From Terriglobia bacterium (GTDB taxonomy: Bacteria; Acidobacteriota; Terriglobia; UBA7540): a DNA stretch of 6,736 nucleotides. The position numbers and the translations under genes are program-made. The DNA is taken from positions 1 to 6,736 of the forward strand of contig JASIKV010000397.1 of assembly GCA_030049455.1 (NCBI GenBank), written 5' to 3'. The notes beneath the pieces are model-generated. The model searched no databases, had not been told where the DNA came from, and was given only the letters and a program-made list of their open reading frames with translations. The stretch's first letter is position 1; every line of letters starts with the position of its first letter. This document shows, in pieces, positions 1 to 5,119 of this stretch.

Positions 1-692
1 TTCGACACCAGAAAGTGCACGAGCGCGGCGATTTCTTCCACGGTGCCCGTGCGGCCCATGGGAATTTTGCTGACCATGTACTGAATTGTTTCCTGGGCAA
101 CGCCGTCCAGGATCTTGGTTCGAACCACGGCGGGGGAGATGGCATTGACCGTGATGTCGCCTTTGCCCACCACTTCCCTGGCGAGCGCCTTGGTCAGCCC
201 AATCACCGCCGCCTTGGTGGCGGAATACGGGATTAGGGTGGGATTGCCTTCCTTGCCGGCGATGGAAGAAACGTTCAGGATTCGTCCGTAACCCTGCGCC
301 ATCATCATCGGAACCACCGCGCGGCACATCAGGAAGACACCCTTCAGGTTTACGGCGTAGACCTGATCGAAATCGCTTTCTTCGAGTTCCCAGATGGGGA
401 CGGTGCGCCCGGTAATGCCCGCGTTGTTCACGAGAATTTGAACGGAGCCGAGCTGGCGCTTGACCTCGTCGATGGCGTGCTGGACGGACGCGGCGGAGCG
501 CACGTCACACTCGACGCCTACGCCTTTTACGCGCCCCGCAACCTCGAGAGCGGAGGCGGCGTTCACATCGAGCACGCCAACCCGCGCGCCCGCGGAGCTC
601 AGCCGCGCGGCAATTCCCTCGCCGAGGCCTCGCCCTCCGCCCGTAACCACTGCAACCTGCCCCTGAAGGGAAAAGAAAGTATCGTTGGCCAT
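1..692 (-). CDS. SDR-family NAD(P)-dependent oxidoreductase (FabG-like), 3' end outside window
   Basis: The minus strand is open from an ATG at 692 to the left edge, giving 230 residues without a stop. It is a classical short-chain dehydrogenase with a Rossmann fold. Motifs seen: cofactor loop TGGGRGLG (17-24), Asp42 at the end of beta-2 (usually favours NAD(H)), D63 in CDV, NNAG (89-92), Asn115, catalytic Ser143 in NVSSIAG, and Tyr156/Lys160 in YSATK, so the Asn-Ser-Tyr-Lys tetrad is complete. The usual PG after the active site reads SPAVV (186-190). Family length is about 245-260, so only roughly 20-30 C-terminal residues are missing. In-frame TAG and TGA lie just upstream of the ATG, so no earlier start is possible; an AAGGAG sits 17 nt upstream, too far to be a good ribosome site. 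Substrate is unknown. The KEGNP stretch after the catalytic Ser and the YMVSKIP segment recall SDRs annotated as sugar-acid dehydrogenases (for example 2-keto-3-deoxy-L-rhamnonate type), but 3-oxoacyl-ACP reductase is the other common label. Family call is certain, substrate is not. Confidence 0.95.
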   Translation of the reverse strand, partial: MANDTFFSLQGQVAVVTGGGRGLGEGIAARLSSAGARVGVLDVNAASALEVAGRVKGVGVECDVRSAASVQHAIDEVKRQLGSVQILVNNAGITGRTVPIWELEESDFDQVYAVNLKGVFLMCRAVVPMMMAQGYGRILNVSSIAGKEGNPTLIPYSATKAAVIGLTKALAREVVGKGDITVNAISPAVVRTKILDGVAQETIQYMVSKIPMGRTGTVEEIAALVHFLVS

Positions 693-777
693 AAACTAAG
701 ATCAATACGCTCCTTCCATCCCGGCTCACGATGACTCCTCATGCGTCGTCCAAAGCCCATGAAGCCGGAATGGCGAG

Positions 778-805
778 AATATCTTAATCCCTGTAGCGCT
801 GGCAA
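778..805 (-). promoter_or_regulatory. Possible sigma70-type promoter for the SDR gene
   Basis: On the minus strand, TTGCCA (805-800, five of six matches to the -35 consensus) is followed after 16 bp by GATATT (783-778, four of six to the -10). Transcription would start near 771 and leave about 80 nt of leader before the SDR ATG at 692. The remainder of the 693-913 divergent gap shows nothing else I can support. A plus-strand extended -10-like TGACATACT (820-828), which could serve the GGDEF-like gene, has only a poor -35 upstream. Confidence 0.3.
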
Positions 806-901
806 ATCCCCGTCAGTGGTGACATACTCTACCCTCGACTCCACGCTGAAGCCACGCAGCGACAACCACTCCGCGCGGGGGCAGTTTCCGATTCCGGCTG
901 A

Positions 902-907
902 GGGAGG
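902..907 (+). promoter_or_regulatory. Ribosome binding site GGGAGG fixing the start at 914
   Basis: GGGAGG lies six bases before the ATG at 914. The spacing is ideal and supports this start for the GGDEF-like membrane protein. Confidence 0.75.
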
Positions 908-913
908 CGCGCG

Positions 914-1642
914 ATGCAAGTCTTTGACAAAGTCAGCCAGCAGACGCTCGATCGGCGCGACCGGCAATTATCCATTCTCGCTTTGATTATGGTCGCGGTT
1001 TTGGGCGGAGGAATGGCCGTGCTGATGTACCCGACCGTCTTCGGGAAAGCGGAAGTGATCCCCGTAGCGCCCTCCAAGGAGCTGTTTTTCGGATTTTGCG
1101 CGCTCTGCATCCTGATGATCGTTTACCTGATCAATCGCATGACCGTCGTCCACCAACTGCGTTCCAGCCTGGTGAAGGAGCATGAGCAATTAGCCCTGGT
1201 GCAGCAGCAATCGAGCGCCGAGCTTCTGGGAACATTGATGGGCTTCAGCCATTTTCAGGACCGCCTGACCATGGACTTCCGCCGCGCCGCGCAGACCAGC
1301 GAGCCGCTCTCGCTCCTGCTGGTGCGCGTCAAGCCGACCAAGCTCTTCTCCCGCGGTCCGCAGGCGGAAGTGGCGCTGGGCGACGCCGCAAAGGTCCTTC
1401 ACCGAAAACTGCGGGCGGAAGATTCTCTGTTTCGACTGGCCACACAGGTCTTCGGAATCGTCCTGCCCGGCGCCAAGCTCGCCCTGGCGCAGCAGACCGC
1501 CGATCGACTGGCGGAGGGTCTGGCTGACGCTTCCGGCGCCAGCAACCGCTACGCGGCTGAAATTCAAGTCGTGAATTATCCCGAACAGGCCAGCGCCGCT
1601 TCGGAAATGGAGCGCCATGCCTCAGCGCTGATCTCCGCGTAA
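914..1642 (+). CDS. Membrane protein with degenerate GGDEF domain (possible c-di-GMP receptor)
   Basis: The product has 242 residues. Two hydrophobic helices (about 19-40 and 57-73) are separated by a short, probably extracytoplasmic loop. A polar, Gln/Glu-rich helical linker (about 75-105) leads to a cytoplasmic domain (about 108-240) with the pattern of a GGDEF/nucleotide-cyclase fold: SHFQDRL in place of the usual D-x-LT-x-L-x-N-R, then RRAAQTSEPLSLLLVRV, GDAAKVLHRKL, and FRLATQVFGIVLPG. Against the canonical RxxDxxxRxGGDEF the active-site loop reads ATQVF (176-180), and the metal-binding Asp in beta-1 is also not evident, so diguanylate cyclase activity is very unlikely. The RxxD inhibitory-site pattern is kept as R167-A-E-D170 at exactly the canonical distance from the lost motif. 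Known proteins such as PelD combine a dead GGDEF with a c-di-GMP-binding I-site, so a receptor or scaffold role is possible; this is inference. It has no EAL, PAS or output domain. It is transcribed alone, divergent from the SDR and 297 bp upstream of the pyrophosphatase gene. Confidence 0.8.
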   Translation: MQVFDKVSQQTLDRRDRQLSILALIMVAVLGGGMAVLMYPTVFGKAEVIPVAPSKELFFGFCALCILMIVYLINRMTVVHQLRSSLVKEHEQLALVQQQSSAELLGTLMGFSHFQDRLTMDFRRAAQTSEPLSLLLVRVKPTKLFSRGPQAEVALGDAAKVLHRKLRAEDSLFRLATQVFGIVLPGAKLALAQQTADRLAEGLADASGASNRYAAEIQVVNYPEQASAASEMERHASALISA

Positions 1643-1734
1643 TAGGGGCTGCATCTCGGGCATCGTCAGTTCGACTTGCCGGCAAGATTACCGTGCCGCC
1701 CGCGTCCCATGCGGCAAAAATAGCCGTAGAACCA

Positions 1735-1777
1735 GACTTTGACTTTCTGTCAATATGACTTCAAGTCCTAGGACTTT
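1735..1777 (+). repeat. Four GACTT boxes and two inverted repeats upstream of the pyrophosphatase promoter
   Basis: GACTTT occurs at 1735-1740, 1741-1746 and 1772-1777, and GACTTC at 1757-1762. The last GACTT is half of a perfect 14-bp palindrome, AAGTCCTAGGACTT (1763-1776). A second inverted repeat, GTCA-ATA-TGAC, lies at 1749-1759. The cluster ends 7 bp before the -35 box at 1785, the usual place for an activator or repressor site. No regulator family is recognised from these sites, so an operator role is inference. Confidence 0.4.
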
Positions 1778-1784
1778 CGGTCGC

Positions 1785-1814
1785 TTGACGGGAAATTTTT
1801 CTGCGTGCTATGAT
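1785..1814 (+). promoter_or_regulatory. Strong sigma70-type promoter for the membrane pyrophosphatase gene
   Basis: TTGACG (1785-1790, five of six matches) is followed after 18 bp by TATGAT (1809-1814, five of six). TGC just before the -10 makes it an extended -10 element. Transcription should start near 1821, giving a leader of about 120 nt before the start codon at 1940. This is one of the two best promoter matches in the window and fits a housekeeping, well-expressed pump. Confidence 0.65.
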
Positions 1815-1849
1815 GCACCGAATTTATGAATTATTTATACCTGAAGCTA

Positions 1850-1857
1850 TCCTAGGA
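1850..1857. repeat. Second copy of the TCCTAGGA palindrome in the pyrophosphatase leader
   Basis: TCCTAGGA here repeats the core of the larger palindrome at 1763-1776. The two centres are 84 bp apart, about eight helical turns, and the promoter sits between them. This could be a pair of operator half-sites acting through a DNA loop, or chance. No binding protein is known to me for this sequence. Confidence 0.3.
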
Positions 1858-1927
1858 AGTATTCCCGGAGATGGAATTCAGATGACCCTCGCCTACCCGC
1901 CTTTGGGGGCAAAGAGCGAGTTTGGAC

Positions 1928-1933
1928 GGAGGA
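1928..1933 (+). promoter_or_regulatory. Ribosome binding site GGAGGA fixing the start at 1940
   Basis: GGAGGA lies six bases before the ATG at 1940. It supports the longest reading of the pyrophosphatase, including its unusual N-terminal extension, over any internal start. Confidence 0.8.
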
Positions 1934-1939
1934 AACTGA

Positions 1940-4501
1940 ATGTACGTCGTGGCGATGACGATTCTGAGTGCGTTTGCAGGGGTCCTGACATTTTTTGTCC
2001 CGAGAGTCTTGAGGAAATTTCTGACTCGCGCCCTGCCGCGCCGGTTGGGGACAGCCGGATTGCTGGCGGCGGGAGCGGCGCTCTGGCTGACCGCGTCCTC
2101 CGCAGCGCTGGCGGCAGGAGCAGACGAGGCGGGGGGGGAATCCAACCTGAAGCTTCCCGACCTTTCCCAGGCGCACTTTCTGGGATTTGACGGGCACAAA
2201 CTGCTGATGTTTGGGATTCTGTTCTGCGTCTTTGGCTTGCTCTTCGGCCTGGTCAGTTACAGCCGCGTAAAAAACCTTCCCGTACACCGCTCCATGGCGG
2301 ATATCTCCCAGTTGATTTGGGAGACCTGCAAGACCTACTTGATCCAACAGGGCAAATTTCTGCTGCTCCTTTGGGTTTTCATTGCTGCGGTCATCATCCT
2401 TTATTTTGGCTTGCTGGAACATTATGAAGCCTTCCGCGTCGTCATCATTCTCGCCTTCAGCGTAATCGGGATTTGTGGCAGCTACGGCGTGGCATGGTTT
2501 GGCATCCGGGTGAATACCTTTGCGAACTCGCGCACGGCGTTCGCCAGCCTGAGCGGGAAGCCCTTTCCCGTCTATAAAATTCCCGTCAGCTCCGGCATGA
2601 GCGTGGGAATGATGCTGATCAGCGTCGAATTGCTGATGATGCTGATCATTCTGCTTTTCGTCCCCGGTGATTACGCGGGACCGTGCTTTATCGGGTTCGC
2701 CATCGGTGAATCGCTGGGGGCGGCGGCGCTGCGCATTGCGGGCGGCATCTTCACCAAGATTGCGGATATCGGCTCTGACCTGATGAAAATCGTCTTCAAA
2801 ATCAAAGAAGACGACGCTCGCAACCCCGGCGTAATCGCCGATTGCACGGGAGACAACGCGGGCGACTCAGTGGGTCCGACCGCCGACGGATTTGAAACTT
2901 ACGGCGTGACCGGCGTCGCGCTGATTACCTTCATCCTTCTGGGAGTCAAGGACCCGATGGTGAAGGTGCAACTGCTGGTTTGGATTTTCGTCATTCGCGT
3001 GATGATGCTGGTGGCGGCGGCGGCAGCATACTTCATCAACGCGGCCATCGCCAAGGCCCGATACTCCACGGCGAAGAAAATGAACTTCGAATCGCCGCTC
3101 ACCTGGCTGGTCTGGATCACTTCGTTTGCCTCCATCGGCCTGACCTACGCAATTTCGTACGTGGTCATTCCCGATATCGGCGGCGAGTCCTCGCTTTGGT
3201 GGAAGCTCTCCACCATCGTCTCCTGCGGCACGCTGGCCGGCGCCCTGATCCCGGAGTTGGTCAAGGTCTTCACCTCCACCGAATCGCGGCACGTGAAGGA
3301 AGTGGTGTCATCGTCGCGCGAAGGCGGCTCATCGCTGAACATTCTCTCCGGATTCGTCGCCGGGAATTTTTCCACCTACTATTTGGGCCTGACCATGATG
3401 GCGCTGATGGCCGTCGGCTCGTGGGTCAGCCTGCAGGGACTTGAAAACCTGATGCTCGCCGCTCCGGTGTTTGCTTTTGGCCTGGTGGCGTTCGGGTTCC
3501 TGGGAATGGGCCCGGTGACCATCGCGGTGGATTCCTATGGTCCCGTGGCCGACAACGCCCAATCGGTGTTTGAGCTCTCCTTGATCGAGAGCATTCCCAA
3601 CGTTGATCAGGAGATCAAGAAGGACTTCAATCTGGAAGTGAATTTCGACCGGGCCAAGGAGATGCTGGAAGCCAACGACGGCGCGGGCAACACCTTCAAG
3701 GCCACGGCCAAGCCCGTGCTCATCGGGACGGCCGTGGTCGGCGCCACGACGATGATCTTCGCCACCATTATGACGCTCACGGAAGGTCTTTCAACGAACG
3801 TGGACAAGCTCTCGCTTCTGCACGCGCCCTTTGTCCTGGGTCTGGTAAGCGGCGGCGCCATCATTTATTGGTTCACGGGCGCTTCCACTCAGGCTGTTTC
3901 CACGGGCGCCTATCGCGCCGTGGAGTTCATTAAGGCCAACATCAGACTGGAGGGGGTGGAAAAGGCTTCTGTAAAGGACAGCAAGAGGGTCGTGGAAATC
4001 TGCACGCAGTATGCGCAAAGGGGCATGCTGAATATCTTCATCGCCGTTTTCTTCGTCACGCTGGCATTCGCTTTCCTCGATCCCTTCTTCTTTATCGGTT
4101 ATCTGATTTCCATCGCCATCTTCGGCCTGTATCAAGCCATCTTCATGGCCAACGCCGGCGCCGCCTGGGACAACGCCAAGAAGATCGTGGAAGTCGAGTT
4201 GAGGGAAAAGGGAACTCCGCTTCACGACGCCACGGTGGTTGGGGATACGGTGGGCGACCCCTTCAAGGACACTTCTTCCGTGTCGCTCAATCCCATTATC
4301 AAATTCACTACCTTGTTCGGCTTGCTGGCTGTGGAACTGGCCGTCAAATTGACAACCTCCAGTGGCAGCCGTCTGACTCACGAACTGGCGGCAATCTTCT
4401 TCGCCATCTCGTTCTTCTTTATCTACCGGTCGTTCTACGGAATGCGGATTGGCACATCCCCGTCAGGCGCGGCGGCTGGATCCGGCCGGGAAGCAGCCTG
4501 A
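1940..4501 (+). CDS. hppA: Membrane-bound proton-translocating pyrophosphatase, divergent potassium-independent type
   Basis: This integral inner-membrane pump splits pyrophosphate and uses the energy to move H+ (in some relatives Na+) out of the cytoplasm. At 853 residues it is longer than most family members (about 660-800). After an N-terminal extension it shows the expected roughly 16 hydrophobic helices from about residue 87 onward. Substrate and Mg ligands are in place: K273, D276, D280, E290, D301, D305, D309 in the first cytoplasmic loops; D531 and D538 in DSYGPVADNA; N584; D744 and K747 in AWDNAKK; and D769, D773, K776, D777 in GDTVGDPFKDT. The classical DVGADLVGKVE signature is altered: DIGSDLMKIVFK, one residue shorter before EDD, without the usual Glu. 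E319 in FETY is the likely gate glutamate. K587 in GNTFKATAK stands where a lysine gives potassium independence. These traits resemble the divergent, Na+-regulated H+-PPase group described from Chlorobium and Cellulomonas; membership is inferred. Residues 1-62 carry a hydrophobic segment, an RKFLTRALPRR basic stretch and a signal-peptide-like core ending ALAAGA. It has its own promoter. No clear terminator follows. Confidence 0.95.
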   Translation: MYVVAMTILSAFAGVLTFFVPRVLRKFLTRALPRRLGTAGLLAAGAALWLTASSAALAAGADEAGGESNLKLPDLSQAHFLGFDGHKLLMFGILFCVFGLLFGLVSYSRVKNLPVHRSMADISQLIWETCKTYLIQQGKFLLLLWVFIAAVIILYFGLLEHYEAFRVVIILAFSVIGICGSYGVAWFGIRVNTFANSRTAFASLSGKPFPVYKIPVSSGMSVGMMLISVELLMMLIILLFVPGDYAGPCFIGFAIGESLGAAALRIAGGIFTKIADIGSDLMKIVFKIKEDDARNPGVIADCTGDNAGDSVGPTADGFETYGVTGVALITFILLGVKDPMVKVQLLVWIFVIRVMMLVAAAAAYFINAAIAKARYSTAKKMNFESPLTWLVWITSFASIGLTYAISYVVIPDIGGESSLWWKLSTIVSCGTLAGALIPELVKVFTSTESRHVKEVVSSSREGGSSLNILSGFVAGNFSTYYLGLTMMALMAVGSWVSLQGLENLMLAAPVFAFGLVAFGFLGMGPVTIAVDSYGPVADNAQSVFELSLIESIPNVDQEIKKDFNLEVNFDRAKEMLEANDGAGNTFKATAKPVLIGTAVVGATTMIFATIMTLTEGLSTNVDKLSLLHAPFVLGLVSGGAIIYWFTGASTQAVSTGAYRAVEFIKANIRLEGVEKASVKDSKRVVEICTQYAQRGMLNIFIAVFFVTLAFAFLDPFFFIGYLISIAIFGLYQAIFMANAGAAWDNAKKIVEVELREKGTPLHDATVVGDTVGDPFKDTSSVSLNPIIKFTTLFGLLAVELAVKLTTSSGSRLTHELAAIFFAISFFFIYRSFYGMRIGTSPSGAAAGSGREAA

Positions 4502-4561
4502 ACCACCTTCCAGCCTGCATTGTGAATTATCGTGACCCTTCCAAGGTTGGATTGAGCGCGC

Positions 4562-4858
4562 CTACATCAAAAAGTGCGGGATGGCGTAGAGGGCGACAAT
4601 TTCCATGCTCAGGTTCAGCACCGCGTCCTGCACCACCTGCATGTAATGCAAGTGGCGGCGGTCGATTCTGGAGCGCGTGATGAGCCCGAGGAGGCCGGTT
4701 ACAAATCCAAGGATCGCCCAGCGCAGGATCTGAAGGGCATCCAGGCCGTCGCGAATCGCCACAACCACTGAAATGACAGCCGCTATGGAATGTAGCGCCA
4801 GAATGAAAAGGATTTCGACCGACATCCTACCCCCAGTGGCAGTTTTTTCACGCGGCAC
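4562..4858 (-). CDS. Small three-helix membrane protein of unknown function
   Basis: I do not recognise this protein. From a GTG at 4858 it has 98 residues, and from the ATG at 4825 it has 87 (starting MSVEILF). The shorter form is as likely: a G-rich run (4830-4834) lies 4 nt before the ATG, while GTG 4858 has no well-placed ribosome site and would add a polar PREKTATGG tail before the first helix. Hydrophobic segments lie at about 15-35, 44-61 and 82-97 (numbered from the GTG). A basic loop (TRSRIDRRHLHYM, 61-73) follows helix two, so by the positive-inside rule it should face the cytoplasm. Codon third positions are rich in G/C like the neighbours and the helix pattern is clear, which argues that it is coding. 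It is convergent with the pyrophosphatase gene, 60 bp away, with no obvious hairpin terminator between them. No function or link to the pump can be claimed. Confidence 0.65.
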   Translation of the reverse strand: MPREKTATGGRMSVEILFILALHSIAAVISVVVAIRDGLDALQILRWAILGFVTGLLGLITRSRIDRRHLHYMQVVQDAVLNLSMEIVALYAIPHFLM

Positions 4859-4894
4859 TCCACCGGCGCGTGAAAGGGCACGAGGAAGAAGATC

Positions 4895-4972
4895 TCACTT
4901 GTACTGCGAAGGGAGAAACCCCAGCGTGCGCTGGATGGTCCATTCGTGAAGACGCCGCAGGACCTCGCTCAC
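4895..4972 (-). CDS. Possible 25-residue small ORF upstream of the membrane protein gene
   Basis: On the minus strand a GTG at 4972 opens 25 codons ending in TGA (4897-4895). The peptide begins SEVLRRLHEWTIQRT after the start residue and ends FLPSQYK; it could form an amphipathic helix. It is in the same frame as the membrane protein gene 36 bp downstream, separated from it by one stop codon, so it could be a leader peptide or the remnant of a longer N-terminus. AGAGGG lies 11-16 nt before the GTG, at loose spacing. It could easily be chance. Confidence 0.2.
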   Translation of the reverse strand: MSEVLRRLHEWTIQRTLGFLPSQYK

Positions 4973-4982
4973 GGCGAAACGA

Positions 4983-5029
4983 CCCTCTGCTTAACCAGAA
5001 TAGCAGATTCGATGCGATTCGGCAGAGGG
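4983..5029. repeat. 8-bp inverted repeat enclosing direct repeats and a possible minus-strand -10
   Basis: CCCTCTGC (4983-4990) and GCAGAGGG (5022-5029) are perfect inverted copies separated by 31 bp. Between them GATTCG occurs twice (5006-5011 and 5016-5021), 10 bp apart in register. On the minus strand the spacer also holds TGCTATTCT, an extended -10-like element (TATTCT at 5002-4997). The arrangement could be an operator over a minus-strand promoter for the small membrane protein. Together with the tiny ORF and the promoter at 5060-5088, this covers the main content of the 4859-5119 gap. Confidence 0.3.
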
Positions 5030-5059
5030 AATTGATCGCGCGCCGGGGGTTTTCTTTCA

Positions 5060-5088
5060 TTGACCTCCCCGAAGCCTTATGGTATCAC
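5060..5088 (+). promoter_or_regulatory. Sigma70-type extended -10 promoter for the hydroxyacid dehydrogenase
   Basis: TTGACC (5060-5065, five of six) is followed after 17 bp by TATCAC (5083-5088, four of six), with TGG directly before it as an extended -10. Transcription would start near 5095, leaving a leader of about 25 nt that holds the ribosome site. This argues against a longer protein beginning at the TTG at 5060, which would lie inside the -35 box. Confidence 0.55.
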
Positions 5089-5107
5089 CCCTCCTTCAAA
5101 TTCCCTT

Positions 5108-5113
5108 GGGGAG
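5108..5113 (+). promoter_or_regulatory. Ribosome binding site GGGGAG selecting the GTG start at 5120
   Basis: GGGGAG lies six bases before GTG 5120. The frame also extends upstream to a TTG at 5060, but those 20 residues lack a ribosome site and do not resemble the family, so the GTG is preferred. Confidence 0.7.
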
Positions 5114-5119
5114 AAACCC

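Noticed and set aside
15..734. Several plus-strand open frames (15-236, 438-734, 460-666) opposite the SDR gene
   Set aside because: They lie antisense to a clear SDR with all its motifs, and their translations are Arg/Gly/Ala-rich and low in complexity, as expected for shadows in GC-rich DNA.
1675..1686. Perfect 12-bp palindrome CTTGCCGGCAAG
   Set aside because: It is far from the promoter, has no repeat elsewhere in the window, and GC-rich palindromes of this size are common by chance in such DNA.
1694..1716. Hairpin TGCCGC/GCGGCA after the GGDEF-like gene as an intrinsic terminator
   Set aside because: The stem is only 6 bp with an 11-nt loop and is followed by A residues, not T, on the plus strand.
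1826..1855. Nine-codon leader peptide in the pyrophosphatase 5' leader (ATG 1826 to TAG 1853-1855)
   Set aside because: It begins within a few bases of the predicted transcription start and has no ribosome site or regulatory codon run.
1847..4381. Long antisense and alternate-frame open frames across the pyrophosphatase gene (for example 1847-2422, 2867-3292, 3791-4381 on the minus strand)
   Set aside because: The hppA frame carries every family motif. The others are rich in His, Gln, Arg and Gly with no recognisable domain or ribosome site.
5060..5119. TTG start at 5060 adding 20 residues to the hydroxyacid dehydrogenase
   Set aside because: The TTG forms part of the -35 box, has no ribosome site, and the extra residues do not match the family N-terminus.
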